64,000 nt of DNA from assembly GCF_023509015.1 (NCBI RefSeq), contig NZ_CP094975.1, positions 2,241,501 through 2,305,500 of the forward strand. Direction: 5' to 3'. How positions within the stretch are numbered: position 1 is the stretch's first letter; the number at the start of each line of letters is the position of its first letter. This stretch comes from Pseudomonas abieticivorans (GTDB lineage: Bacteria; Pseudomonadota; Gammaproteobacteria; Pseudomonadales; Pseudomonadaceae). Both the position numbers and the translations under genes were made by a program. Under the pieces are notes generated by a model. It saw only the letters and a list, made by a program, of their open reading frames with translations. It was not told the origin of the DNA and did not search any database. Shown here in pieces: positions 24,517-35,105 of this stretch.

Positions 24517-25797
24517 TCAGAACACGTTGATGGGGTAATCAACGAACACACGCACTTCGTTACCGCCTACGTTGTAGTCGGAAACGTTGTTCGATACCCG
24601 CAGGATCGAGCTGCGCAGGCGCACGGTCAGGTCTTTGGCAACGCCTTCCTGAACCACGTACTGGAACTGGTTGAAAATCTCACGCTCGGTGCCATTGGTG
24701 GCATCGCCAACGCTGATGTTGTCGCCACGTACGTAGGCCACTTTGTAGGTCAGGCCCGGTACGCCGTAGGCGCCGAAGTCCAGACCATAGGCCAGCTGCC
24801 AGGAACGCTCGTCTTCGCCGTTGAAGTCCGACCAGTAGCTGTTGGCTACGTAGATGGTATTGCCACCGTCGCCGGTGCCGCCGTTGCGCTGGTAGCCGCC
24901 GTAGTTGTAACCGGTGCTGCCGGTGTTGCGCTGGTGCGCCACGGTGAACGAGTGCGGGCCGGTTGCGTAGGTGGCTGCCAGGCTCCAGATGGTGTTGCTG
25001 GTGCCTGTTTTCAGGCTGTCAGCATACTGGGCATCCAGTTCGGACTTGTAGCCGTTGAAGTCCAGTGTCAGTGACTGGTCCTTGGTGAACGGCATTACAT
25101 AGGTCGCGCCCAGGTACTGCTTTTTCATGACGTCTTCGTTGTCGGCTGCGTACAGCGAGGCCTTGAAGTTGTCGGTGAAGGTGTAGCTGCCGCCATAGAC
25201 ATCCAGGCGCTTCAAGCGGCCGCTGTCGTGGCTTTCGGTGCTCTTTTGCACTTCCTGGGTAAAGTGGCCGACGTTCAGCTCCAGGCCCTTGATCTCGTTG
25301 GACGTGATGTAGGTACCGTTGTAGCTTTCCGGCAACAGGCGGCTGTTGTCGTAGTTCAGCACCGGCAGTACCGGCATCTGGTCACCGTATTTGATCACGG
25401 TGTTGGAGATGCGCAACTTGACTGCGGCGCCAGCGCGAGCCAAATCACTGGCCGCCGAGCCCTCGCCATTGTCACCCTTCTTGAAGAAGTCGATGCCGCC
25501 GGCACCCGCGTCGCCTTTGCCGCCATCCAAACGCTTGGCATACAGGCCGAAGGCATCAACGCCCACGCCCACGGTGCCTTGGGTAAAGCCGGAAGTGAAG
25601 GTACCAATGAACGCCTGGCCCCACTCAGCCTTGTCGTCCGGGCCGTTTTTGTAATCACGGCTGATGTAGGCGTTGCGCAACAGCACTTTCAAGTGGCTGT
25701 CTTCGACAAAGCCCTTGGCATCGTCTTGTTCGCTGGCCATTGCTTGAGTGGCACTCAGCAGGCCCAAGGCGAGCAGACCGATACTTTTATTCAACAT
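24517..25797 (-). CDS. OprD-family outer-membrane porin
   Basis: A 426-residue porin for uptake of small substrates such as amino acids or carboxylates. The signal peptide is MLNKSIGLLALGLLSATQAMA. The family N-terminus follows (FVEDSHLKVLLRNAYISRDY), with repeated amphipathic strands and aromatic girdles, and the protein ends in a terminal strand VFVDYPINVF with the C-terminal phenylalanine needed for BAM insertion. Length fits the OprD/OpdX family. The substrate class is not determined. TTATTTTCC-type upstream region (25798-25806, complement GGAAAATAAG) gives the ribosome-binding site. Confidence 0.93.
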   Translation of the reverse strand: MLNKSIGLLALGLLSATQAMASEQDDAKGFVEDSHLKVLLRNAYISRDYKNGPDDKAEWGQAFIGTFTSGFTQGTVGVGVDAFGLYAKRLDGGKGDAGAGGIDFFKKGDNGEGSAASDLARAGAAVKLRISNTVIKYGDQMPVLPVLNYDNSRLLPESYNGTYITSNEIKGLELNVGHFTQEVQKSTESHDSGRLKRLDVYGGSYTFTDNFKASLYAADNEDVMKKQYLGATYVMPFTKDQSLTLDFNGYKSELDAQYADSLKTGTSNTIWSLAATYATGPHSFTVAHQRNTGSTGYNYGGYQRNGGTGDGGNTIYVANSYWSDFNGEDERSWQLAYGLDFGAYGVPGLTYKVAYVRGDNISVGDATNGTEREIFNQFQYVVQEGVAKDLTVRLRSSILRVSNNVSDYNVGGNEVRVFVDYPINVF

Positions 25798-26043
25798 CTT
25801 ATTTTCCTTATTGCTGGTTAAGTCGCTCTGTGCGGCCTACCCGGCGTCCCCAAAAACAAACACAAAAGCCCGCGTGCGAAGGTCGCAGCAGGCAGTGTGG
25901 TGCCGAGCAGGTGGCTGTTGGCCACAGGCGAGGGCCGGAATCCTAGCGGGGGGGTAACAAGAGTGTCAATTCAAGCGCGTTGGCCGACTGGATGGGAGCG
26001 AGGCTCCATGCCTCCCCTGATCAGTCGTCATGACTGATTGTAG

Positions 26044-26244
26044 TTAGTGATGGAAGCTGCCCAGCAGTGCTTCGATTTCGGCCCGGCTGAGCAGGCCTTC
26101 GGGGTAGCGATCCAGTATCAGGCGATGCGGGTCGGATTTATTCACCTTGATGCCACCGTTGCATTTCAACCATTGCGCGAGCATTTGCATTGACTCGCCG
26201 CTGATCAAGGACGAAGGCGAACCCGGCTCACTGACTGCGTTCAT
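26044..26244 (-). CDS. hypothetical protein, 66 aa
   Basis: Small soluble protein, not recognised, with an amphipathic helix (GESMQMLAQWLKCNGG) and an ending YPEGLLSRAEIEALLGSF. Codon use is backbone-like. The ribosome-binding site is weak, so confidence is moderate. Confidence 0.5.
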   Translation of the reverse strand: MNAVSEPGSPSSLISGESMQMLAQWLKCNGGIKVNKSDPHRLILDRYPEGLLSRAEIEALLGSFHH

Positions 26245-26382
26245 ACGGACTTATTCCCCGGTTTCGTGAGCGGCTAAATTACCTAAGCTAGATGACAGAA
26301 CGAATAAACCCTCTGATCATTTAAGGCGCCGATTACGATACAAAAGCTGTGCCAGCCATGGGACCTTGTCCGTACGGATACA

Positions 26383-26408
26383 AAAAACCCGTCCAGTGGA
26401 CGGGCCTT
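26383..26408 (-). terminator. terminator of aguA
   Basis: On the minus strand AGGCCCGTCC-ACT-GGACGGGTTTTTTG, 15 bp after the aguA stop. Confidence 0.75.
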
Positions 26409-26422
26409 AGGTGAAACTTTAT

Positions 26423-27529
26423 TTATCGTTTTGCTGGCGCAGGCTGCTGTTGGGTCAGGCAATGGATGTTGCCACCGCCCAATAGCATTTCGCGGCCGGG
26501 GATCATGACCACTTCATGTTCGGGGAAAAGCTTCTGCAGGATCGCTCTAGCCTCGTCATCACGCGGGTCTTGGAAGGCCGGGGCGATGATGCCGCCGTTC
26601 ACGATCAGGAAGTTGACGTAGGAGCCGGCCAAGCGCACCGAGGGGTTACGCTCCTGGGTACCCGCCACAGGATCGACACCGGCGCACTCCTCCTCGGTGG
26701 CGTACAACGGCCCAGGAATTGGCATACGGTGCACCACAAACGAGCGCCCTTTGGCGTCTGTGGTGCTTTCCAATACATTCAACGCCGCGCGGCAACGCGG
26801 GTAGTTGGGGTCTTGGGGATCATCCGTCCAGGCCAGTAACACTTCACCCGGGCGTACGTAACAACAGAAGTTATCCACATGGCCGTCTGTTTCATCGTTG
26901 AACAAGCCATCGGGCAGCCAGATGATCTTGTCCACCGACAGGTGCGCGCTCAATACCGCTTCGATTTGCGCACGGGAAAGGTGCGGATTACGGTTGCGGT
27001 TCAGCAGGCATTCCTCGGTGGTGATCAGGGTGCCTTCGCCGTCGACGTGGATCGAGCCCCCTTCCAGCACGAAGCCTTCGGTGTGGTAGCGCGGCGAGCG
27101 TTCGATCTCCAGGACCTTGCTGGCCACCTGCTCGTCGCGGTTCCAAGGCGAATACAGGCCGCCATCAAAACCACCCCAGGCGTTGAAGCCCCAGTCCACC
27201 CCGCGCACTTCGCCGCTTTGGTTGATCACAAAGGTCGGGCCGGTATCGCGCACCCAGGCATCGTCGCTGCTCATTTCAACCAGGCGGATGTTGGGCATGT
27301 CCAGGCGGGCACGTGCGTTGTCGTACTGCCCGGCAGAAACGCCCACGGTCACTGGCTGGAAGCGGGCGATGGCCTTGGCCAAGGTCACGTGGTCGGCCTG
27401 CACCGGCTTGCCGCCCAGGCGCCAGTTGTCTGGCCGCTCGGGCCAAACCATCCAGACCTGGGTTTGCGGCGCCCATTCGGCGGGCATGTGGAAGCCGTCG
27501 GCGCGGGGTGTGCTGGTCAGTGTGGTCAT
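26423..27529 (-). CDS. aguA: agmatine deiminase
   Basis: A 368-residue pentein-fold enzyme converting agmatine to N-carbamoylputrescine and ammonia. Diagnostic parts are visible: [24 protein letters not shown] at the start (split by variable residues), VRDTGPTFV, the [13 protein letters not shown] region, TDGHVDNFC with the catalytic histidine, and the nucleophile C357 in [11 protein letters not shown]. The start is 6 bp after the stop of aguB, so the two form one unit for putrescine synthesis from agmatine. Confidence 0.97.
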   Translation of the reverse strand: MTTLTSTPRADGFHMPAEWAPQTQVWMVWPERPDNWRLGGKPVQADHVTLAKAIARFQPVTVGVSAGQYDNARARLDMPNIRLVEMSSDDAWVRDTGPTFVINQSGEVRGVDWGFNAWGGFDGGLYSPWNRDEQVASKVLEIERSPRYHTEGFVLEGGSIHVDGEGTLITTEECLLNRNRNPHLSRAQIEAVLSAHLSVDKIIWLPDGLFNDETDGHVDNFCCYVRPGEVLLAWTDDPQDPNYPRCRAALNVLESTTDAKGRSFVVHRMPIPGPLYATEEECAGVDPVAGTQERNPSVRLAGSYVNFLIVNGGIIAPAFQDPRDDEARAILQKLFPEHEVVMIPGREMLLGGGNIHCLTQQQPAPAKR

Positions 27530-27535
27530 GGCGTA

Positions 27536-28414
<879 letters not shown>

Positions 28415-28511
28415 GGAAAAACCTCCTGCATAGGGATGCTCGAATTGTGCAGGCTTTATATCCGATAAATATCGGTATTGGAAGGGATATTTAACCAGCC
28501 ATGGAGACGCC

Positions 28512-28574
28512 TTCGCGGATAAATCCGCTCCTACAGGTACTTATATCGCCTGTAGGAGCGGATTTATCCGCGAA
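28512..28574. repeat. REPIN (paired inverted REP sequences)
   Basis: Two 25-bp perfectly complementary arms (28512-28536 and 28550-28574) built on CGCGGATAAATCCGCTCCTA with a 13-bp spacer. The same unit, with changes, is present near 38.8, 41.0 and 49.8 kb. It lies between aguB and the aminotransferase fusion gene and may act as an mRNA-stabilising or terminating structure. Confidence 0.9.
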
Positions 28575-28605
28575 CCAGACACCACAAAATATCGATATAT
28601 ATCGA

Positions 28606-31512
28606 CTAAACATTCTCACCCAAAACACGAGAAACGCAGTCGACAAAGAAGTCCACGCTCTGACGGGTGGTACACATCGGCGGTTTGATCTTGAGGATGT
28701 TCAGGTAGTCCCCGGTCGGCTGCATGAAAATGCCCAGCTCACGCAGGCGCTCGCACAGCAGGGCGGTTTCCTCGGTGGCCGGCTCCAGGGTGTCGCGGTT
28801 GCGCACCAACTCCACGCCCAGATAGAAGCCTGAGCCATGCACCGCGCCCACCAATGGATGCTGTGCGATCAAGCCTTCGAGGCGCGCCTTGAAGTGATCG
28901 CCGACCCATCGGGCGTTTTCCCAGAGTTTTTCTTCGCTCATCACATCCAGCACCGCCATGCCAATGCGACAGCTGACCGGGCTACCCCCTGCTGACGAGA
29001 AGAAGTAACCCTCGGCCTCTAGCGCCTCGGCGATTTCGCGACGGGTGATGACCGCGCCCAGCGGCTGGCCGTTGCCCATGCCCTTGGCCATGGTAATGAT
29101 GTCCGGTACCACGCCCTGCTCTTCAAAGCCCCAGAAATAATGGCCCAGGCGGCCATAACCGACCTGCACTTCGTCGGCGATGCACACCCCGCCCGCTGCC
29201 CGAACCTTGCCATACACCTGCTGCAAGTAACCCGCTGGCAGCGAGATACCCCCGGCATTGCCGTACACCGGCTCACAAATGAACCCGGCCACCTGCCGCT
29301 GCTGTTCGCTCAGGCGCGCCAGGGTGGCGTCGACATTGCGCAGGTAGCCAGGCGCGCTGTCAGCGCCACGGAACTCGCCCCGGTAGGTGTTGGGCGCAGT
29401 GACCGGGTGCACCCAATCGGGCCGGGTGCTGAGGGCTTGCGGGTTGTCGGCGATGGAGGTGGAAATGGCATCGGTGGCCACCGACCAGCCGTGGTAAGCC
29501 TCCAGCACGCTCAGCATGTCGCGGCCACCGCTGTAGGCCCAGGCCAGGCGGATGGCCAGGTCGTTGGCCTCGGTGCCACTGTTGACCAGGAACACCCGGT
29601 CAAAACCTGCCGGCGCCAGGGCCAGCAGCCGCTCGGAAAACTCGGCGATGGCCGCGTAATGGAAGCGCGAGTTGGTATTGAGCAGCGACCACTGCCGGCT
29701 CGCTTCGGCGGCCATGCGCGGGTGGCCGTGGCCCAGTACCGCGACGTTGTTGAGCATGTCCAGATAGGAGCGGCCCTGCATGTCGATCAAGTGGTTGCGC
29801 CAGCCGCGCTCAATCTGTGGCGGGGCTTGGTAATAGTGCTTTTGCGAACGGGCGAAACTGGCGTCGCGCCGGGCCAGCAGTTCGCCGGCATCCGCCAGTG
29901 GTGCGGCATCGCAGGCCAGGCCCAGCAAGGCCTGCGGCGAGGGGCACAGCACCAGCCAGGCGGCGGCCCGTGATGGCGTGGCAAACAGCGGCGGGCTGAT
30001 GTTTTCGTCAAGGCACAGCTGCACCAGCAACGGCCCATGGCTCACGCCCAGCGCCTGGCCTGCCGCAACCGGTGTGTTGCCCGCCAGGGCACTGTCCACG
30101 CCCCATAGGTGCAAGCTGACCTGTTCACCCTGCAGCCACAGCCCGGCATCGGCCGCACGCCGCAGCACACCGGCAAAGGGCGCCTGCACCGGGGTATTGG
30201 CCGCCAGGTGCAGTTCCACATGCAAGGCGCAGGTGTCCGGCTCCTCGGCGCTGTCGATGCGGGTACGCGACAGCCGATATTGCCCGTACAGGGAGTGCGC
30301 CTGGCCGGTTTTCAAGGCCGCGCCGGCCAGCAATTGCTCGTCGATCGCGCCTTGCTGCCAGTTGCCGGCCTCAAAATGCTCGCTCAACACGCCCAGGTCG
30401 ACTGCCACGAAGTCGGCCGCCTTGAGCGTGGGCAGCAGCAATGAATAGCTCGGCGCGGGCGCCTGGAGTGCAAACCCGCCCGCCTGCACGATGGCGGCTT
30501 CCATCAAGGCGAACGGCACAGAAGTGGCAACGTCGAAGATTTCCCATTCATGGGCCAGGTTGCCCTGGATATAGGCGTTGCCGGGCTCAATGCGCAATTG
30601 CTGCTCGCTACTGAGCACCAGCACCGCGGCGCGGGCGACGATCATCGGCCACAGCGCCAGCAGTTCCTCCCGGACCAGCAGGTTGCTGGCCTGGTAGGCG
30701 CTGATCGCGGGCAGGATGGCGAACGGATCGCCTTGGGCATGGTGCAGCAGGGCCGCGCAGGTGACGGACAGGTCGGCCACCCGCCAGGTGCGGACCAGGT
30801 CGCCAAAGTCGATCAGCCCTTGCAACTGCCATTGGCGCGCTGCATTGCGCTGCCACACCGTATTATCGTCGGTGATATCCAGGTGGATAGCTTGCTGCGG
30901 CAAGCGCGGCCCCAGTTCGGCCAGGCGTTGTTCGGCCTCTGCGGCGGCCTCGGCCACCTGGGATCGACGCTCGGGATCTGCCAATACCGGCAACAGGTGA
31001 TGAATCAGCCCGGTGGCGTGCTGCGGGTCCCATTGCAAGGTACGTGCAAGGCCCGGGTGGTCGAAATCGGCCAGGGCCTTGCCGACCTCGGCGCACAGGT
31101 GCCCCAGGCCGGCGCGTAATTCATGGCCCAGGTGCACCAGGTTGGTGAGCGGCTGGCCCTCGATGTAGTCCAGCAGGCGAATGTGAATGGCCTTGCCGTG
31201 CAGGTCCAGCGACAGCAATTGCTCGCCCGACAGCGCCGCGCGCACTCCGGGCACTGGCAAGCCTTTTGCTGCCAGATGCTGCAAGGCCGCGTGTTGGGCC
31301 TGTAACTCCATGGCGGCATAGGTGCCATGGCAGATTTTCAGCACAAAGCACCCTTGCGGCCCGTCTACACGGAAATTCAGGTCCTGCTGGCTGCCCAGGG
31401 GCGTGAGCACGCCCGTCAGCCCATACAAGTCGGCAAGCAGGCGCTGTGCCTCCTCGCGGCTGACTTCAGGGTTGGGCAGGCTGGCTCGGCTGATCAGCGT
31501 GGAGAGCGGCAT
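28606..31512 (-). CDS. kinase-like / class III aminotransferase fusion protein
   Basis: A 968-residue multidomain protein. Residues ~20-330 are an aminoglycoside-phosphotransferase/choline-kinase-like domain (FVLKICHG, then IHLDITDDNTVW with the catalytic-loop aspartates, and LIDFGDL as the metal-binding DFG-like motif). Residues ~380-520 resemble a small beta-rich biotinyl/M23-like linker (VQAPFAGVLRRA, VAAGQALGV). Residues ~540-968 are a class III PLP aminotransferase (NVAVLGHGHP, NSGTEANDLAIRLAW, ADEVQVGYGRLG, and the Schiff-base lysine in TMAKGMGNG). Homologous fusions are known as AGXT2-like/phospholyase relatives. Located next to aguBA, it may act in polyamine or amino-alcohol breakdown (inference). 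Confidence 0.9.
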   Translation of the reverse strand: MPLSTLISRASLPNPEVSREEAQRLLADLYGLTGVLTPLGSQQDLNFRVDGPQGCFVLKICHGTYAAMELQAQHAALQHLAAKGLPVPGVRAALSGEQLLSLDLHGKAIHIRLLDYIEGQPLTNLVHLGHELRAGLGHLCAEVGKALADFDHPGLARTLQWDPQHATGLIHHLLPVLADPERRSQVAEAAAEAEQRLAELGPRLPQQAIHLDITDDNTVWQRNAARQWQLQGLIDFGDLVRTWRVADLSVTCAALLHHAQGDPFAILPAISAYQASNLLVREELLALWPMIVARAAVLVLSSEQQLRIEPGNAYIQGNLAHEWEIFDVATSVPFALMEAAIVQAGGFALQAPAPSYSLLLPTLKAADFVAVDLGVLSEHFEAGNWQQGAIDEQLLAGAALKTGQAHSLYGQYRLSRTRIDSAEEPDTCALHVELHLAANTPVQAPFAGVLRRAADAGLWLQGEQVSLHLWGVDSALAGNTPVAAGQALGVSHGPLLVQLCLDENISPPLFATPSRAAAWLVLCPSPQALLGLACDAAPLADAGELLARRDASFARSQKHYYQAPPQIERGWRNHLIDMQGRSYLDMLNNVAVLGHGHPRMAAEASRQWSLLNTNSRFHYAAIAEFSERLLALAPAGFDRVFLVNSGTEANDLAIRLAWAYSGGRDMLSVLEAYHGWSVATDAISTSIADNPQALSTRPDWVHPVTAPNTYRGEFRGADSAPGYLRNVDATLARLSEQQRQVAGFICEPVYGNAGGISLPAGYLQQVYGKVRAAGGVCIADEVQVGYGRLGHYFWGFEEQGVVPDIITMAKGMGNGQPLGAVITRREIAEALEAEGYFFSSAGGSPVSCRIGMAVLDVMSEEKLWENARWVGDHFKARLEGLIAQHPLVGAVHGSGFYLGVELVRNRDTLEPATEETALLCERLRELGIFMQPTGDYLNILKIKPPMCTTRQSVDFFVDCVSRVLGENV

Positions 31513-31690
31513 GGGGCACCTCTTGTCTTTATAAGACGCCTATATCGCCATTGACCAGGCGGTTAGGCAAGCCGGCAACGCTAAAAAACCGCCCCACGCG
31601 ACCAATCACGCTTGCACGCCGGCCTGCAACTCAACAAGCTATGCTGCAAACGCCCACTGTCAGTTCATGTATGGAAGAAGGGATACCGAC

Positions 31691-32773
31691 ATGCGAATTC
31701 TCATCACCGGCGGCGCCGGCTTCATCGGCTCGGCCCTGGTTCGCCATCTGATCGAAAACACCGAGCACGAAGTGCTCAACCTCGACAAGCTGACCTACGC
31801 GGGCAACCTGGAGTCGCTGAGCAGCATTGCCAGCAACAGCCGTTACGAATTCGTCCAGGCCGACATCGTCGACCAGGCAGCGGTCAGCGCCGTGCTGGCC
31901 CGCTTCGCGCCCCATGCAATCATGCATCTGGCCGCCGAATCCCACGTAGACCGCTCTATCGACGGGCCGTCGGCGTTCATTCAAACCAACATCGTCGGCA
32001 CCTACAGCTTGCTGGAAGCCACCCGCGACTACTGGCTCAAGCTGCCGGCCGGCGAGAAAGCCGCGTTTCGCTTCCACCACATTTCGACCGACGAAGTGTA
32101 TGGCGACCTGCACGGCGTGGACGACCTGTTCACCGAAACCACGCCTTACGCGCCAAGCTCGCCATACTCGGCCAGCAAGGCGGCGTCCGACCACCTGGTA
32201 CGCGCCTGGCAACGCACCTACGGCCTGCCGGTGCTGATCACCAACTGCTCGAACAACTACGGGCCGTTCCACTTTCCGGAAAAACTCATCCCCCTGGTCA
32301 TCCTCAACGCCCTGGCGGGCAAGCCGCTGCCGGTGTATGGCAACGGCCTGCAGGTGCGCGACTGGCTGTTCGTCGAAGACCACGCCCGCGCGCTGTTCAA
32401 GGTGGTGACCGAAGGCAAAGTGGGCGAAACCTACAACATCGGCGGCCACAACGAGCAGAAGAACATCGACGTGGTGCGTGGCATCTGCGCACTGCTCGAC
32501 GAGCTGGCACCCAAGCGCCCCGCGGGGGTTGCGCAGTACGCCGACCTGATCACTTTTGTCACCGACCGCCCCGGCCACGACCTGCGCTACGCCATCGACG
32601 CCAGCAAGATCGAACGCGAGCTGGGCTGGGTGCCGGATGAAACCTTCGAAACCGGCCTGCGCAAGACCGTGCAATGGTACCTGGATAACCTAGAATGGTG
32701 CCGTAGGGTCCAGGATGGCAGCTATCAGGGCGAACGTCTGGGCAACACCGAACCCAAGGATCTTATCGCATGA
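31691..32773 (+). CDS. rfbB: dTDP-glucose 4,6-dehydratase
   Basis: A 360-residue extended SDR enzyme. Seen: NAD loop GGAGFIGS, the STDEVYGDL active-site segment and the [12 protein letters not shown] signature. It makes dTDP-4-keto-6-deoxyglucose, second step of dTDP-L-rhamnose synthesis for LPS and exopolysaccharide. ATG 31691 is chosen because the NAD loop follows directly and GAAGGG lies 7 nt upstream; an in-frame ATG at 31667 would add an unrelated tail. It overlaps rfbA (ATGA, 32770-32773), starting the rfbBACD operon. Confidence 0.97.
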   Translation: MRILITGGAGFIGSALVRHLIENTEHEVLNLDKLTYAGNLESLSSIASNSRYEFVQADIVDQAAVSAVLARFAPHAIMHLAAESHVDRSIDGPSAFIQTNIVGTYSLLEATRDYWLKLPAGEKAAFRFHHISTDEVYGDLHGVDDLFTETTPYAPSSPYSASKAASDHLVRAWQRTYGLPVLITNCSNNYGPFHFPEKLIPLVILNALAGKPLPVYGNGLQVRDWLFVEDHARALFKVVTEGKVGETYNIGGHNEQKNIDVVRGICALLDELAPKRPAGVAQYADLITFVTDRPGHDLRYAIDASKIERELGWVPDETFETGLRKTVQWYLDNLEWCRRVQDGSYQGERLGNTEPKDLIA

Positions 32774-33645
32774 CTAAAGGTATCGTTCTGGCGGGCGGCT
32801 CCGGCACGCGCCTGCACCCGATCACGCTCGGCGTTTCCAAGCAACTGCTGCCCATCTACGACAAACCGATGATCTACTACCCGATCTCGGTGTTGATGCT
32901 GGCCGGCATTCGCGAAATCCTGCTGATATCCACCCCCACTGACCTGCCGCAATACCGGCAGTTGCTGGGCGATGGCAGCCAGTTCGGCATCCACATCAGC
33001 TACGCCGAGCAGCCGTCGCCTGACGGCCTGGCCCAGGCGTTCCTGATCGGCGAAGAATTCATCGGCGACAACCCGGTGTGCCTGATTTTGGGCGACAACA
33101 TCTTCCACGGGCAGCACTTCAGCGACCAGCTCAAGCGTGCGACCGACCAGGCCAGCGGCGCCACTGTGTTCGGCTATTGGGTCAAAGACCCGCAGCGCTT
33201 CGGCGTGATCGACTTCGACGAGGACGGCCGCGCGCTGTCCATCGAAGAGAAACCCGAGAACCCGAAATCCAGCTACGCGGTCACCGGCCTGTACTTCTAC
33301 GACAACGACGTGGTGCAGATCGCCAAGGACGTGAAGCCTTCGCCACGCGGCGAACTGGAGATCACCGACGTCAACAACGCCTACCTGGCCCGCGGCGACC
33401 TGCGCGTGGAGCGCTTCGGCCGTGGCTTTGCCTGGCTTGACACCGGCACCCACGACAGCCTGCTGGACGCCTCGCAATACGTGCAAACCATCGAGCATCG
33501 CCAGGGCCTGAAAGTGGCTTGCCTGGAAGAGATCGCCTACCAGAACAACTGGATCGACCGCGATCAATTGCTGGTGCGCGCCAAATACTTCGGCAAGACC
33601 GGCTATGGCCAATACCTGTACACGCTGGCGGGAGAGCCTCGATGA
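32770..33645 (+). CDS. rfbA: glucose-1-phosphate thymidylyltransferase
   Basis: A 291-residue nucleotidyltransferase with the signature [11 protein letters not shown] at the N-terminus, the [10 protein letters not shown] substrate region and EEKPENPKS. It catalyses the first step of dTDP-L-rhamnose synthesis (glucose-1-P plus dTTP). Overlaps by 4 bp with genes on both sides, so the operon is translationally coupled. Confidence 0.97.
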   Translation: MTKGIVLAGGSGTRLHPITLGVSKQLLPIYDKPMIYYPISVLMLAGIREILLISTPTDLPQYRQLLGDGSQFGIHISYAEQPSPDGLAQAFLIGEEFIGDNPVCLILGDNIFHGQHFSDQLKRATDQASGATVFGYWVKDPQRFGVIDFDEDGRALSIEEKPENPKSSYAVTGLYFYDNDVVQIAKDVKPSPRGELEITDVNNAYLARGDLRVERFGRGFAWLDTGTHDSLLDASQYVQTIEHRQGLKVACLEEIAYQNNWIDRDQLLVRAKYFGKTGYGQYLYTLAGEPR

Positions 33646-34190
33646 ACGTGATCGCCTGCGAAATACCCGATGTGCTGATCATCGAGCCCAAGGTATTTGG
33701 TGACGAGCGCGGCTTTTTCTACGAAAGCTTCAACGCCAAGGCTTTCACCGAAGCCACGGGCGTGATGCACCGCTTCGTGCAAGACAACCACTCACGCTCG
33801 GCCCGTGGCGTGCTGCGCGGGCTGCATTACCAAATCGAAAACCCCCAGGGCAAACTGGTGCGAGTGACGGCTGGCGAAGTGCTGGACATTGCCGTGGACA
33901 TCCGCAAGCAGTCGCCGACCTTCGGCAAATGGGTAGGCGTGACCCTGTCGGCGCAGAACAACCGGCAACTGTGGATACCCCAAGGGTTTGCCCACGGTTT
34001 CGTGGTGCTCAGCGAGTCGGCCGAGTTCCTGTACAAGACCACCGATTACTACAACCCGGCTGCGGAGCGCTGCATCCGCTGGGACGACCCCACACTGGCC
34101 ATCGACTGGCAGCTGGGTGACACCGTGCCCCAGTTGTCGGCCAAGGATCAGAACGGCAAGACCCTGCTGGAGGCAGACCTGTTCCCATGA
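33642..34190 (+). CDS. rfbC: dTDP-4-dehydrorhamnose 3,5-epimerase
   Basis: A 182-residue cupin-fold epimerase: [10 protein letters not shown], the catalytic histidine in [23 protein letters not shown] (core barrel, partial), IPQGFAHGF and YKTTDYYNP. It converts the 4-keto intermediate to dTDP-4-keto-L-rhamnose. ATG 33642 overlaps the rfbA stop, and the sequence before it in the same frame does not encode the family. The stop overlaps rfbD. Confidence 0.97.
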   Translation: MNVIACEIPDVLIIEPKVFGDERGFFYESFNAKAFTEATGVMHRFVQDNHSRSARGVLRGLHYQIENPQGKLVRVTAGEVLDIAVDIRKQSPTFGKWVGVTLSAQNNRQLWIPQGFAHGFVVLSESAEFLYKTTDYYNPAAERCIRWDDPTLAIDWQLGDTVPQLSAKDQNGKTLLEADLFP

Positions 34191-35071
34191 GCCAAGCCCC
34201 TTTGAAAATCCTCATCACCGGCCAGTTCGGCCAGGTGTCGCGCGAGCTGCAATTGCGCTTGGCAGATCTGGGCGAACTGATCGTGCTGGGCCGCGACCAG
34301 CTCGACCTCAGCCAGCCGGAAGGCATCCGCCAGCGCGTGCGCGACCTGCGCCCGGACCTGATCATCAACGCGGCGGCCCATACCGCCGTGGACCAGGCCG
34401 AAACCGAAGAGGACCTGGCCTTTGCGATCAACGCCAGGGCCCCGGGGATTTTCGCCCAGGAGGCCGCCAGCCTGGACATCCCGTTGATCCATTACTCCAC
34501 GGACTACGTGTTCGACGGGCGCAAGGACAGCCCCTATAACGAGGACGATGAACCCAACCCGCTGGGCGTTTACGGCCGCAGCAAGCTGGAGGGCGAGCAG
34601 GCGATCCGCGCCGTAGGCGGCAAGCATCTGATTTTGCGCACCAGTTGGGTGTACTCGCTGCATGGGCGCAACTTCCTGCTGACCATGCAGCGCCTGTTGC
34701 AGGAAAAACCCGAGTTGCGCGTGGTGGCCGACCAGATCGGCGCGCCCACCTGGGCCGGCACCATCGCCGACAGCACCCGCACAATCATCGAGCACTGGCG
34801 CAACGGCGATCCCGGCGCCTGGGGCACCTACCACCTGACCGCCAAGGGTGAAACCTCCTGGTTCGGCTTTGCCCAGGAAATCGGCAAGCACCTGCTGGCT
34901 CAGGATAAGCCCTGCTCGATCCTCGAACCGATCCCCAGCAGCGCCTACCCAACCCCTGCGGCGCGCCCGCTGAACTCGCGGCTGGACTGCAACAAGCTGG
35001 AGCACGAGTGGCGCGTGCACCTGCCTAACTGGCGCGATGCGTTGATTGAGTGCCTGGCGCCGCTTGCCTAG
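34187..35071 (+). CDS. rfbD: dTDP-4-dehydrorhamnose reductase
   Basis: A 294-residue SDR reductase: N-terminal loop GQFGQVSREL, NAAAHTAVDQAE, STDYVFDG and the YGRSKLEGE active site. It makes dTDP-L-rhamnose, the donor for LPS core/O-antigen and rhamnolipid-type glycosylation. It is the last gene of the operon, whose order here is B-A-C-D, different from the rmlBDAC order I recall for P. aeruginosa. A short palindrome GCGCATAATGCGC follows the stop. Confidence 0.97.
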   Translation: MSQAPLKILITGQFGQVSRELQLRLADLGELIVLGRDQLDLSQPEGIRQRVRDLRPDLIINAAAHTAVDQAETEEDLAFAINARAPGIFAQEAASLDIPLIHYSTDYVFDGRKDSPYNEDDEPNPLGVYGRSKLEGEQAIRAVGGKHLILRTSWVYSLHGRNFLLTMQRLLQEKPELRVVADQIGAPTWAGTIADSTRTIIEHWRNGDPGAWGTYHLTAKGETSWFGFAQEIGKHLLAQDKPCSILEPIPSSAYPTPAARPLNSRLDCNKLEHEWRVHLPNWRDALIECLAPLA

Positions 35072-35105
35072 CGCATAATGCGCCGTAACATTACGGCGCG
35101 CATTT

